64,000 nt of DNA from Clostridiales bacterium UBA6114 (GTDB taxonomy: Bacteria > Bacillota > Clostridia > Oscillospirales > Butyricicoccaceae), in contig DIWE01000009.1 in the NCBI GenBank assembly GCA_002423435.1, positions 32,565 through 96,564 of the forward strand. Reading direction: 5' to 3'. The position numbers and the translations under genes are program-made. How positions within the stretch are numbered: position 1 is the stretch's first letter; each line of letters starts with the position of its first letter. The notes under the pieces were generated by a model. The model saw only the letters and a list, made by a program, of their open reading frames with translations, searched no databases and was not told the DNA's origin. Of the stretch, positions 1 to 8,204 are shown in pieces.

Positions 1-55
1 GAGCAACTGCCTTCTAAGCAGTGGGCCAGGGGTTCGAATCCCTTCAGGCGTGCCA
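1..55 (+). tRNA. tRNA-Arg (TCT), 5' truncated by window edge
   Basis: The 3' part of a tRNA is visible. The anticodon stem CTGC/GCAG encloses the loop CTTCTAA, giving anticodon TCT (Arg). A T arm with GGTTCGAATCC and an encoded CCA end at position 55 follow. The D arm and 5' acceptor strand lie before the window. It is the first of four closely spaced tRNAs that probably form one transcript. Confidence 0.93.
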
Positions 56-65
56 GTTTCATCAT

Positions 66-143
<78 letters not shown>

Positions 144-242
144 TTAAAATTCTCCCCTTACCGGATGGAACTTGCTCCCTAAAAAGCATTGATACATGCG
201 ACATTCCGGACAAGCAAGCAAGCGTTTATGCCTTCTTGATTT

Positions 243-317
243 TGGGGTGTAGCCAAGCGGTAAGGCACGGGACTTTGACTCCCGCATTCGCTGGTTCAAA
301 TCCAGCCATCCCAGCCA
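243..317 (+). tRNA. tRNA-Gln (TTG)
   Basis: Acceptor TGGGGTG (243-249) pairs with CATCCCA (307-313). The anticodon arm CGGGA-CTTTGAC-TCCCG gives TTG (Gln). The T arm is CTGGTTCAAATCCAG, and discriminator G plus encoded CCA end at 317. Confidence 0.96.
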
Positions 318-322
318 GACAT

Positions 323-398
323 GATCCATTAGCTCAGTCGGCAGAGCACCTGCCTTTTAAGCAGGGTGTCCCGCGTTCGAATCGCGGATGGATCACCA
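323..398 (+). tRNA. tRNA-Lys (TTT)
   Basis: Acceptor GATCCAT (323-329) pairs with ATGGATC (388-394). The anticodon arm CCTGC-CTTTTAA-GCAGG gives TTT (Lys). Discriminator A and encoded CCA follow. Only 5 nt separate it from tRNA-Gln, so the two are certainly processed from a common precursor. A terminator hairpin follows. Confidence 0.96.
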
Positions 399-404
399 GA
401 GCTT

Positions 405-437
405 CCCGCCATTCCCTAGGACTGGCGGGGATTTTTT
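405..437 (+). terminator. Rho-independent terminator of the tRNA cluster
   Basis: The stem CCCGCCA (405-411) pairs with TGGCGGG (423-429) and is followed by GATTTTTT. It lies directly after tRNA-Lys and ends the tRNA transcription unit. Confidence 0.85.
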
Positions 438-555
438 ATGTTCATCAATTTAACCGCTACGCCTCTGTCTTCAATTTTTGGATATAATTTCAAACACAAA
501 CACCTCTTTAGATACAGGAAACGAGATCAACAGTGTGCACGAAGGAGGATTTTTC

Positions 556-617
556 AATAGAAATACAGCGGGAATCGCCGTTTTTTTGGCGATTCCCGCT
601 GTATTTCTATTTTTTGA
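556..617. terminator. Long bidirectional terminator palindrome
   Basis: A perfect 24-bp palindrome (556-579 against 588-611) has an 8-nt loop of G plus seven T. A T run follows on the + strand. It lies downstream of the amidohydrolase on the minus strand and can terminate the TRAP operon. The stem is unusually long for an ordinary terminator. Confidence 0.75.
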
Positions 618-684
618 CGCTATGTGCGAAGTCTCTGAGAACATATGAAATAGCTAGATCCGTATGTGCAGCGGATGAAGACGT

Positions 685-1836
685 CTAAAAAGCGAAATCA
701 ATCTGCATGTGAGCGGTGCGCCCCGCCTTGACTGTCATCTGCGGTACCAGCAGCTTGTCGCCGTGCACGCTGTTGCCGAATTGGTCATGGAATGTCAATG
801 GTTTTTCGCGGGCCTTTAAAACAGCCACATCCGCCAAGGCGCCGGGGCTTAGGGTGCCGAGTGTTCTCTGCATGCCCATGAGGTGGGCGGGAGTGGCGGT
901 AACAGCACGGACAACCTCGTCAAGCGGCATCCCCATGGCCAGATACGCCGACATGGTGTACAGCAAGTTAAAAACCTTGGGTTTGTATATACTGTAGGTA
1001 ATAACGTCAGTGCTGATAACATCGGGCATGAAGCCGTCGGCAAGCGCCCTTTGCGCCACGCCGAAGCTGCAGTTGGTCCGGCCGGAAGCGCAGTCAAAGA
1101 TGACGCCGCGTTCCCGCGCTTCCCGGACATAAGACGCCACCCGGCCGTTTTGATCCAGGATATTGTAATCGCCCTTCGTCTGGAAGCAGTGACATAGGAT
1201 GTCCCCTTTTTCAAAATATGAGAGAATCTCGTCGTACGGGCTCTCAGGATGTACCGCGTGCACGCACATGACGGTACCGAGCTCTTTAGCGAGTTCTTTT
1301 GTCTTGCCCAATGGAATGACGCCGTATTCCTTTGAGAAGAGCTTGCCGATACGCAGCTTGAGCCCCAAGAGCTGGTGAGGGTATCTCTCGAACATGTAGG
1401 AAAGGCGCACAATGTCGTAGAAATCCGGGTTCGGATCCTCGAAATATTGCTCGGTCATCGCACCCACAGCCGAGACGTTGATAAAGCTCTTAATTGTGAT
1501 GTCGCTGGCGCACACTACATCTTTGTAGAAGCCCTCGAAGTTGGCGCTGCCGGCAGAGCCGGCGTCCACCGCGGAGGTAATTCCGTTCGGCAGCGTCATG
1601 AGGTCCGGGTGGATACCGATGTCTGAGTGGGCGCGGTTGAGGTGGGTGTGAAAATCAATGAGACCGGGCAGTACCAAGCACCCCTCAGCATCAATCACCT
1701 CTTCAACCTCGAATTCCCCGACGGGAGCGCTGGCAATCCTGCTGCCCTTTATAAAAACATCCTCCACCCGGTCGACGCCCCGCAAAGGATCGATCACGCG
1801 TCCATTTCTGATTTGATACGCGTATTTGATGTTCAT
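685..1836 (-). CDS. Amidohydrolase/deacetylase family metallohydrolase (EF_0837/AHA_3915-like)
   Basis: A 383-residue TIM-barrel amidohydrolase resembling dihydroorotases and the EF_0837/AHA_3915 deacetylase group. The beta-1 metal motif FHTH sits at residues 62-65 after the typical VLPGLIDFHTHL strand. Later metal-ligand candidates are seen in CVHAVHP, HCF and the STDV segment. The C-terminus has the usual 'GTLSPGALADVAVL' composite-domain turn. The start overlaps the dctP stop by 4 nt (ATGA), so it is translationally coupled to the TRAP binding protein. That arrangement suggests it hydrolyses the imported compound or a derivative of it. The substrate (cyclic amide, N-acyl compound or similar) cannot be read from the sequence. 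Confidence 0.85.
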   Translation of the reverse strand: MNIKYAYQIRNGRVIDPLRGVDRVEDVFIKGSRIASAPVGEFEVEEVIDAEGCLVLPGLIDFHTHLNRAHSDIGIHPDLMTLPNGITSAVDAGSAGSANFEGFYKDVVCASDITIKSFINVSAVGAMTEQYFEDPNPDFYDIVRLSYMFERYPHQLLGLKLRIGKLFSKEYGVIPLGKTKELAKELGTVMCVHAVHPESPYDEILSYFEKGDILCHCFQTKGDYNILDQNGRVASYVREARERGVIFDCASGRTNCSFGVAQRALADGFMPDVISTDVITYSIYKPKVFNLLYTMSAYLAMGMPLDEVVRAVTATPAHLMGMQRTLGTLSPGALADVAVLKAREKPLTFHDQFGNSVHGDKLLVPQMTVKAGRTAHMQIDFAF

Positions 1837-2927
1837 CTTTTTTCCGCTTCCTCGATAGCCCCAAGCAGCGCGTCCACAAGGTCGCTGCCTACTTCGCTTC
1901 TTATCTTGTCGTAGACAGGCTCTGCGGCCTTAAGCATATCGGCGCGCAGTTCGGGGGATATTTCATTGATGGTTAAGCCGTAATCGGTGATGATCTTCTT
2001 GCGGCTTTCAATGCGCTCGTCGGCAACCTGACGGCCGTACTGGTGGGCCTCTATAACGCTTTCTTCCACAATGGCCTTTATATCATCCGGCAATGCGTCG
2101 TATTTGGCCTTGCTCATCATCATGATGAGGGCGTGGATGAGATGGTTGGTCTCGGTGACGTACTTCTGCGGCTCGTACAGCTTGTTTGCCACAATCAGGT
2201 CGTAGGCGTTTTCCTGACCGTCGATGGTTCCCTGCTGAAGGCTGATGTACAGCTCGCTGTAATCCATAGGCGTCGGCGAAGCGCCCAGAGCGGTAAAATA
2301 CGCCATGTGGTTAGGGTTTTGCATGGTGCGGAGTTTGAGACCATTGAAATCAGCCACGCTAGCGATGGGCTTGTTCGTGGTGACATGGCGGAAGCCCGCA
2401 TCGGAAAATGCCATTATCTTTAAGCCGGCGTTCTCGCAGGCAGCGCTGACTTCGTTGATGATGCCGCTGTCAAAGACCTTGCGGGCAACATCGATATTGG
2501 GAAATACGTTTGGCAGGTCGAATACACCTAACTCGGGCACAAACGGCACATAGGTAGCGCTGATGGTGATAAAGAAGTCAATTGTGCCGGCCTGCAGGCC
2601 CTCGATGCTCTCGCGGTCGCCGCCAAGCTGTCCTGACTCATAGATGTTCATGGCAATACGGCCGCCGCTTTTCTCCTCCATCAATTCCTTGGCTTTCCAG
2701 ACGATATAGTGGTTTACGCTATCCTCCGCCACAGGGGATGCCGTTATAAAAGTGAATTCAGCGTTGGCGGGCGCCGTGCTGCTTTCGGGAGCCGCGCCGC
2801 CCGCGTCTGAGGGCGCGCTTGGCGCGGCTGCCGAAGATGAGGCGGAATTACTCTGGCATGCGCCGAACAGGACTGTCAACAAAACGAGTGTCATGATTCC
2901 CGAAACGATTTTCAATGCCTTTTTCAT
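1833..2927 (-). CDS. dctP: TRAP transporter substrate-binding lipoprotein, DctP family
   Basis: A 364-residue DctP-type periplasmic or lipid-anchored solute-binding protein. It has a lipoprotein signal peptide (basic MKK, hydrophobic core, lipobox LFGAC with Cys near residue 24) and then a Ser/Ala/Pro-rich linker. The DctP fold follows, with 'GGDRESIEGLQAGTID' near residues 110-125, 'GLKLRTMQNP' and 'PMDYSELYISLQQGTIDGQENA'. The last is the region that normally carries the ligand-carboxylate arginine and adjoining contacts. It delivers an organic acid to DctQM by Na+-coupled transport. The operon order on the minus strand is dctQ-dctM-dctP-amidohydrolase. Its first ~340 nt are duplicated upstream (4769-5146). 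Confidence 0.93.
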   Translation of the reverse strand: MKKALKIVSGIMTLVLLTVLFGACQSNSASSSAAAPSAPSDAGGAAPESSTAPANAEFTFITASPVAEDSVNHYIVWKAKELMEEKSGGRIAMNIYESGQLGGDRESIEGLQAGTIDFFITISATYVPFVPELGVFDLPNVFPNIDVARKVFDSGIINEVSAACENAGLKIMAFSDAGFRHVTTNKPIASVADFNGLKLRTMQNPNHMAYFTALGASPTPMDYSELYISLQQGTIDGQENAYDLIVANKLYEPQKYVTETNHLIHALIMMMSKAKYDALPDDIKAIVEESVIEAHQYGRQVADERIESRKKIITDYGLTINEISPELRADMLKAAEPVYDKIRSEVGSDLVDALLGAIEEAEKR

Positions 2928-2976
2928 AATGTTCCTCCATTGTTCATTTTTTTAGGATATTAGGAGCATGCTGATT
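2584..2976 (-). repeat. Direct repeat copy A (dctM tail plus dctP 5' part)
   Basis: This 393-nt stretch, the last codons of dctM plus about the first 114 codons of dctP, is closely repeated at 4800-5195. The copies differ by scattered substitutions and one codon insertion. Both lie in the same orientation and flank dctQ and most of dctM, so recombination between them would delete the membrane subunits. Confidence 0.9.
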
Positions 2977-4241
2977 TCCGGGATAAACGTTATCATTAGC
3001 AGCGCAATGAGAAACGCCGCAATGAACAGGATTACGCCCTTGGCAATTCGCAGGACCGGAATGCCCGTCATGTTGCTGGCCACATACAGGTTGACTCCGA
3101 CAGGCGGCGTGACATAGCCTATCGCCAGGTTGACAATCATAATAATGCCGAGATGAACAGGGTTTACGCCAACGCTTGTTGCAATCGGCAAAATTATCGG
3201 GGTAAAAATCAGCAGCGCGGGGACCGAGTCCATAATCATGCCCGCGAGCAACAGGATTACATTGATCATAAGCATGATGAGGATTTTCGACGATATGTTG
3301 GAAAGCACCGCCTCTTTCACGATTTTCGATACCTGCAGCAAGGTAATCGCCCGGCTCAGAACCACGGCGCTGCTAATCACGAAAAGCAGAGGCGCATATG
3401 TTTTGACCGACTCTCTGAGCACAGCTACCAGATCGCTTATCTTTATGGTTTTATAGATAAAAATACTGACAATCAAGGCGTAATACACCGATATGGACGC
3501 GGCCTCGGTGGGGGTTGCGGTTCCGCTGTAAATACTTCCCAAAATAATAATCGGGGAAAGAAGCGCCCAAAAGCCGTCTTTGAACACGTTCCAGAAACCG
3601 CGCTCACGAACCTCTTTGTAATGGGCGCGCAGCTTTTCCTTGTCCTCGCCCTTTGTTTTGCAATAAATGTAGGAATAAGCGGTCAAGAACAGCGCAATCA
3701 GAATCCCGGGCAAAACGCCGCCGACAAACATATCCGAAACTGACGCGCCGCTGATGGTGCTGTAGGCAATCATGGGGATACTCGGCGGGATAATAATTCC
3801 CAAGCCGCCTGCCACCGCCACCAGCGAAGTGGAAAACACCGGGTCATATCCCCGCTTATTCAGAAAGGGGATGGTCATGGCACCCACGGCAGCCGTGGTG
3901 GCGGGGCCCGAACCGGATATTGCGCCATAAAACAGGCATGTGACGACGGTAGCCGCGGGGAATCCCGCCGTGACGTTCCCGCAGAAATAGGCAAATATAT
4001 TGAACAGCTTTTCGGAAATACCGCCACGGGCCATGATGACGCCGGAAAACATAAACAGCGGGATGGCAAGCAGAAGAAAGCTGTCAAGTCCTCCGACAAG
4101 GCTGCGCAGTGCCGATCCGATATTGTACGGAATCGCGGAACCCAACAGGTTTGGCAACACGCCTACTCCCGCCAACGCCACGCACATAGGCGTACCGACG
4201 GCCAGCGCAGCCACAAAAATAATGACAAGACCTACCAACAT
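2952..4241 (-). CDS. dctM: TRAP transporter large permease, DctM family
   Basis: 429 residues with about 11-12 hydrophobic segments, starting with MLVGLVIIFVAALAVGTP. Hallmarks of the DctM/ion-transporter superfamily are seen: 'FSGVIMARGGISEKLFN', 'GAISGSGPATTAAVGAMTIP', 'GGLGIIIPPSIPMIAY' and 'GYVTPPVGVNLYVASNMTG'. It is the substrate-translocating subunit in the inner membrane and pairs with the small DctQ subunit just upstream (4-nt gap). The length is normal for the family. Confidence 0.94.
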   Translation of the reverse strand: MLVGLVIIFVAALAVGTPMCVALAGVGVLPNLLGSAIPYNIGSALRSLVGGLDSFLLLAIPLFMFSGVIMARGGISEKLFNIFAYFCGNVTAGFPAATVVTCLFYGAISGSGPATTAAVGAMTIPFLNKRGYDPVFSTSLVAVAGGLGIIIPPSIPMIAYSTISGASVSDMFVGGVLPGILIALFLTAYSYIYCKTKGEDKEKLRAHYKEVRERGFWNVFKDGFWALLSPIIILGSIYSGTATPTEAASISVYYALIVSIFIYKTIKISDLVAVLRESVKTYAPLLFVISSAVVLSRAITLLQVSKIVKEAVLSNISSKILIMLMINVILLLAGMIMDSVPALLIFTPIILPIATSVGVNPVHLGIIMIVNLAIGYVTPPVGVNLYVASNMTGIPVLRIAKGVILFIAAFLIALLMITFIPEISMLLIS

Positions 4242-4244
4242 ACT

Positions 4245-4781
4245 TTAGTTCCCCCCTCCAAGCAGGTTTTCGTCTTTTCCGGCGATTGGCTCCCCGGTGA
4301 CCAGCCCCCTTGCTTCCCTATACAGGGACTGCAGAACGCGGATGATTGCACATAGAAACCCCAACAGCGGGCCGAGATAAACAAAGGCTATAGGCATACT
4401 CATGGCCGGGCTGATTTGGCCGCTTGCCGCCACCTGTTGTATCACGCGCCAGCTTGTCCCAAAGAAAAGGCCGAAGAACGCAAGCGACAAAAGGTTCGCA
4501 GCAATGTTCATTATCCTTTGGACCGCCCGCGGCATAAGGTCGACAAGCGTGCTGATGCGAATGGTAGATTGCTTTCGGATAAAATATCCGATTCCCCAAA
4601 ACCCCGACCACACAAAGCAGTACCTGCACAGCTCCTCGCTCCAGGTCAGCGAATCTTGTACGACTTTACGCATCACCACCTGCAATCCGGTTAAAAGCGT
4701 AATCATAAGCAGAAGCAATATCAAGACTGTCTCCTCCAAATGCTGATCCAGCCAGTTGACGGCCGATTTTAACCTTGACAT
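4245..4781 (-). CDS. dctQ: TRAP transporter small permease, DctQ family
   Basis: A 178-residue protein with four hydrophobic segments and the DctQ signatures 'LLLMITLLTGLQVVMRKV' and 'SLTWSEELCRYCFVWSGFWG'. The GGAGGG ribosome binding site lies before ATG 4781, within the end of the truncated dctP copy. It forms the membrane complex with DctM. The preceding dctP fragment reads into its start, so the two reading frames overlap by 13 nt. Confidence 0.92.
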   Translation of the reverse strand: MSRLKSAVNWLDQHLEETVLILLLLMITLLTGLQVVMRKVVQDSLTWSEELCRYCFVWSGFWGIGYFIRKQSTIRISTLVDLMPRAVQRIMNIAANLLSLAFFGLFFGTSWRVIQQVAASGQISPAMSMPIAFVYLGPLLGFLCAIIRVLQSLYREARGLVTGEPIAGKDENLLGGGN

Positions 4782-5146
4782 CCGACACCCTCCTTTATAG
4801 TGCCGGCCTGCAGGCCCTCGATGCTCTCGCGGTTGCCGCCAAGCTGTCCTGACTCATAGATGTTCATGGCAATACGGCCGCCGCTTTTCTCCTCCATCAA
4901 TTCCCCGGCTTTCCAGACGATATAGTGGTTTACGCTGTCCTCCGCCACAGGGGAAGCCGTTATAAAAGTGAATTCAGCGTTGGCGGGCGCCGCGCTGCTT
5001 TCGGCGGGAGCTGCGCCGCCCGCATCTGAGGGCGCGCTTGGCGCGGCTGCCGAGGATGAGGTGGAATTACTCTGGCATGCGCCGAACAGGACTGTCAACA
5101 AAACAAGTGTCATGATTACCGAAACAATTTTCAATGCCTTTTTCAT
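4769..5146 (-). pseudogene. Truncated duplicate of dctP (N-terminal 114 codons)
   Basis: The reading frame encodes the lipoprotein signal and N-terminal part of DctP, nearly identical to 1833-2927. It runs through 'ESIEGLQAGTI' and then joins 'KEGVGCQG', which is simply the dctQ ribosome binding site and start read in another frame. The fragment cannot form a binding protein. It may still be translated because its own ribosome binding site and start are intact. It is best explained by a tandem duplication of dctQ-dctM-dctP followed by loss of the first dctQ and most of the first dctM. Confidence 0.9.
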
Positions 5147-5195
5147 AACGTTCCTCCATTGTCCATTTTTTTAGGATATTAGGAGCATGCTGATT
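4800..5195 (-). repeat. Direct repeat copy B (396 nt)
   Basis: The second copy of the repeat at 2584-2976. It ends abruptly at CTGATT (5195), nine nt before the start codon associated with the structured leader at 5204-5345. One extra codon (Ala in the linker) and several substitutions show the duplication is not brand new. Confidence 0.9.
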
Positions 5196-5206
5196 CTTGG
5201 ATTCAT
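5171..5206 (-). pseudogene. 11-codon remnant ORF (dctM C-terminal tail with a new start)
   Basis: ATG 5206 opens a tiny frame, MNPRISMLLIS, whose last seven residues equal the C-terminus of DctM. It has a strong GGAGG ribosome binding site 5 nt upstream, buried in a hairpin stem. It is the junction left by the duplication. It may act as a leader cistron that loads ribosomes for the operon. Confidence 0.55.
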
Positions 5207-5345
5207 AAAAACCTCCATTCGCTCCGCGCACAAATCAACCATTAAAACCCTCACAAGCGAATGGAGGTTTTTGGCATGTGCCGCGGTTGCCGCTTTTCGG
5301 CGAGCGGCACGCCTTTTAATTGTTAGCGTGATTTTTCACGCTAAC
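5204..5345 (-). promoter_or_regulatory. Structured leader element, copy 1: GC-rich block plus SD-sequestering hairpin
   Basis: Read on the minus strand there are three hairpins. The first is GTTAGCGTGA/TCACGCTAAC (5345-5322). The second is a GC-rich block (5313-5273) that can fold GTGCCGC/GCGGCAC. The third is a perfect 17-bp stem (5256-5272 against 5207-5223) whose 3' arm contains GGAGG and the spacer before ATG 5206. The GC-rich block is almost identical to one at 42198-42240, in front of murI. The arms differ between copies but in both pair with the ribosome binding site of the gene downstream. A cis-regulatory RNA or a palindromic mobile repeat would both fit. Confidence 0.55.
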
Positions 5346-5411
5346 CCTCCTTCCTTTCCCAGTACCAAAGGCACAAAAAACTTTAATTGTCGGTATTTTA
5401 AACCCCTCCGC

Positions 5412-6470
5412 CTAAATATTTATGATAACCTTAATTACGCCGTCACTCCTGCCGGCAAAAAGGTTTATCCCTTCTGCAACCTTTTCCAGAGGCATTTTGT
5501 GGGTTATCAGTTGTTTTACGTTTGCCTTTCCAGAGGCTATGAGGTCTACCGCTTTTTTATATACATTACTGTATCTGAAAATGCTTACCAGGCCCAGCTC
5601 CTTTACCTGCATGGCAGCTGTATCGAAAAGGGCCATTGAATTCACATTCGAAGCGACCAGAACAATGGTTCCGCCCCTGGCAGCTAAATCGGTTGCCGCC
5701 TTAAATGCCTTTTCATTTCCGGTAGTCTCGATCACCGTATCAACTCCCCTGCCGCCGGTAAGCTCAAGTATTTCATTTACGTAATCCGTCTCAGTTACAT
5801 TAAATACTTTTGTTGCTCCCATTTCAGCCGCCTTTTTAAGCCTGTACTCAATGAGATCCGTCATAAATATTGATTTGCAGCCGTATGCTTCTGCTGCTAG
5901 TAACACTGCCAGAGCTATGGGACCTGCTCCCATTATCGCAGTGGTATCCCCTGCAGTTACCTTGCCCATCTTTATGGCTTGCAGCGCTACTGCAAGAGGT
6001 TCCGCCATAGCTGCCTCCTCATAGGATACATGGTCAGGAATGGGGTATACCAGATTGGAAGGCCTCACTATATACTCTACAAACGCCCCTTCTCCCAACC
6101 TCTGTGAATGCGGGGCAGACATGAAAATCATGTCTTCGCAAAGGTTATACCGGCCTTTCATACACCATTCGCATTTTCCGCACGGCTTTTGCGGCTCAAC
6201 CGCAACCCGGTTGCCAACACTCAAATTTTTGACATCTTCTCCGATTTTGGTTATTTCTCCGGCACACTCATGTCCCAATATATGAGGAGGGATAATGACC
6301 CTCTTGCCGATCCTTCCCTCTTTAAAAAAGTGTACATCAGAGCCGCATATTCCTACAGCTTTAACTCTAATTAAGACATCGCCCTTGCCCATATCCGGTA
6401 TCGGAAGCTCAACAATATCCATCTTATCAATATCATACATAACTGCAGCTTTTCTTAAATCCTGCTCCAT
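5412..6470 (-). CDS. Zinc-dependent polyol (sorbitol/L-iditol-type) dehydrogenase
   Basis: A 352-residue medium-chain dehydrogenase/reductase. The catalytic zinc region is 'GICGSDVHFF' with 'GHECAGE'. The structural-zinc loop has four Cys in 'CGKCEWCMKGRYNLC'. The Rossmann motif is GAGPIALA near residues 177-184. The closest groups are sorbitol/L-iditol 2-dehydrogenases and related polyol dehydrogenases, so it should oxidise a sugar alcohol with NAD+. It is the last gene of a minus-strand cluster with a semialdehyde dehydrogenase and a split transketolase, and probably feeds a ketose into that route. The exact polyol is not determinable here. Confidence 0.88.
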   Translation of the reverse strand: MEQDLRKAAVMYDIDKMDIVELPIPDMGKGDVLIRVKAVGICGSDVHFFKEGRIGKRVIIPPHILGHECAGEITKIGEDVKNLSVGNRVAVEPQKPCGKCEWCMKGRYNLCEDMIFMSAPHSQRLGEGAFVEYIVRPSNLVYPIPDHVSYEEAAMAEPLAVALQAIKMGKVTAGDTTAIMGAGPIALAVLLAAEAYGCKSIFMTDLIEYRLKKAAEMGATKVFNVTETDYVNEILELTGGRGVDTVIETTGNEKAFKAATDLAARGGTIVLVASNVNSMALFDTAAMQVKELGLVSIFRYSNVYKKAVDLIASGKANVKQLITHKMPLEKVAEGINLFAGRSDGVIKVIINI

Positions 6471-6568
6471 TATCTCAGCCCCGTTTTAATATTTTTTAAG
6501 AAAGCCTGAACAAATTCTACTATGTTAAAACGTTAGATTTTCGGTAATTTGATTATGAATTACGCCTT

Positions 6569-6608
6569 AAAAAAATGGTCAACAGTGATTTCGAGGTGCC
6601 ATTTTTTC
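6569..6608 (-). terminator. Terminator or processing hairpin after the semialdehyde dehydrogenase
   Basis: AAAAAATGG and CCATTTTTT form a 9-bp stem with a T tract on either strand. It sits about 45 nt beyond the stop of the upstream dehydrogenase on the minus strand, in the 182-nt gap before the polyol dehydrogenase. It may reduce read-through into that gene. Confidence 0.6.
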
Positions 6609-6652
6609 AAGGATAATTACAAATTAACCGAAAGATGATGCATTGTTGGCTG

Positions 6653-8170
6653 TTAGCCCCCTACGGATCCGTCCCAGGTATCAACCTTAGTTTTTTTCAT
6701 TTCCTCTTCGTCAAACCATCTGGTGGTAACCACCTTGGTTTCGGTGTAGAATCTCACCCCATCCTTTCCCAGGGTATGCAGGTCTCCGAAAAATGAATTT
6801 TTATGTCCCGTAAAGGGGAACACTCCAACCGGAACAGGTATTCCAACGTTAATCCCCACCATGCCGCCATGTGTCCTTCTGGCAAACTCTCTGCTGTAAT
6901 AGCCGTTCTGGGTAAAAATGACTGACCCGTTTGCAAACCTGTTTTTATTCATGATCTGTAGTCCTTCTTCAAAATTCTTTACCCTTTTTACACATACTAC
7001 CGGTCCGAATATTTCTTCGTCCCCTACAGTCATTTCCGGAGTGACATGGTCAAATACCGTCGGTCCCAGGTAAAAGCCCTTTTCATATCCGGGCACGGTG
7101 ACCTTGCGACCGTCCAGCACCAGCTTTGCCCCTTCTTTTATACCTTTTTCTATCCAGCCCAGCACAAACTCCCTGTGCCCTTTCGTAACAACAGGACCCA
7201 ATTGGGAGGCCTTATCGTAGGCAGGACCAATCTTTAATTCCTTTGCATACTTCACAATCAGTGAGACCAGTTCATCGGCAATACTCTCCTGAGCAACAAT
7301 TACAGGAAGCGCCATGCACCGTTCTCCCGCGCATCCAAAGGATGAGTTTATGATCCCCCTTGCAGTCCTCTCAAGGGCAGCATCTTCCAGTACCAGGCCG
7401 TGATTTTTCGCCTCGCATAACGCCTGTACCCTCTTTCCGTTTGCAGCCGCAGTTGAATATATATGAAGTCCCACCGATGTTGAACCTACGAAAGTTACCC
7501 CTTTTACATCCGGGTGTCTGAGTAATATTTCAGCCTCATTCCTGCTGCAGGTTACGATATTCAATACGCCGTCGGGAAGCCCCGCTTCCTGCCATAGTTC
7601 CGCACATCTCATTGATGTCATAGGTGTCATGCTTGCAGCCTTTATAACAATAGTATTACCTGCAGCAATGCATAGAGGCGTCATCCATCCCATCGGAATC
7701 ATTCCCGGGAAATTGAACGGAGCGATTCCTGCAAATACGCCTACCGGTTCACGGTATAAGACCGTGTCATATCCGGTTGAGGTATTCATAAGGGATTCTC
7801 CCATCATAAGGGTGGGAATGCCGCACGCCAGTTCTATGGGCTCCTTCACCTTCAAAATGTCTCCCTTTGCTTCATCCCATACCTTGCCGTTTTCCCTGGC
7901 CACCATATGTGTGAGTTCATCCATGTGCTTTTCCAAGAGCTCCCTGAATTTATACACCACCTGGGCCCTTCTCATTACCGGGGTTTGCGACCAGGCTGGG
8001 AATGCATCCTTTGCCGCCTTTACTGCCGAATCAACCTCTTCTTCCATACAGCAAGGTGCTTTTGCAATAATTTCACCGGTGCTGGGATCATAAACATCCA
8101 TGTATTTAGTGGTTTTTGATTCCAGCCATTTTCCGTTACATAAAAATTTCAGCTTGTTTATAGTGCTCAT
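6653..8170 (-). CDS. mmsA: CoA-acylating methylmalonate-semialdehyde dehydrogenase (MmsA/IolA family)
   Basis: A 505-residue aldehyde dehydrogenase. The catalytic Cys lies in 'SFGCAGERCMALP'. The cofactor region is 'APFNFPGMIPMGWM', and 'VTFVGSTSVG' and 'EIFGPVVCVKR' are also present. These match MmsA/IolA, which convert malonate or methylmalonate semialdehyde plus CoA and NAD+ to acetyl- or propionyl-CoA and CO2. Inositol genes (iolBCDEG) are absent, so a different polyol, sugar acid or related aldehyde is possible. It lies 34 nt downstream of the transketolase genes in the same transcript. Confidence 0.9.
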   Translation of the reverse strand: MSTINKLKFLCNGKWLESKTTKYMDVYDPSTGEIIAKAPCCMEEEVDSAVKAAKDAFPAWSQTPVMRRAQVVYKFRELLEKHMDELTHMVARENGKVWDEAKGDILKVKEPIELACGIPTLMMGESLMNTSTGYDTVLYREPVGVFAGIAPFNFPGMIPMGWMTPLCIAAGNTIVIKAASMTPMTSMRCAELWQEAGLPDGVLNIVTCSRNEAEILLRHPDVKGVTFVGSTSVGLHIYSTAAANGKRVQALCEAKNHGLVLEDAALERTARGIINSSFGCAGERCMALPVIVAQESIADELVSLIVKYAKELKIGPAYDKASQLGPVVTKGHREFVLGWIEKGIKEGAKLVLDGRKVTVPGYEKGFYLGPTVFDHVTPEMTVGDEEIFGPVVCVKRVKNFEEGLQIMNKNRFANGSVIFTQNGYYSREFARRTHGGMVGINVGIPVPVGVFPFTGHKNSFFGDLHTLGKDGVRFYTETKVVTTRWFDEEEMKKTKVDTWDGSVGG

Positions 8171-8204
8171 GTTAATCCCCTCTTCATGTTGTTATTTTTA
8201 AAGT

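Noticed and set aside
5322..5345. Integron attC site (GTTAGCG...CGCTAAC)
   Set aside because: The core is a simple hairpin; no integrase, cassette array or second attC is present.
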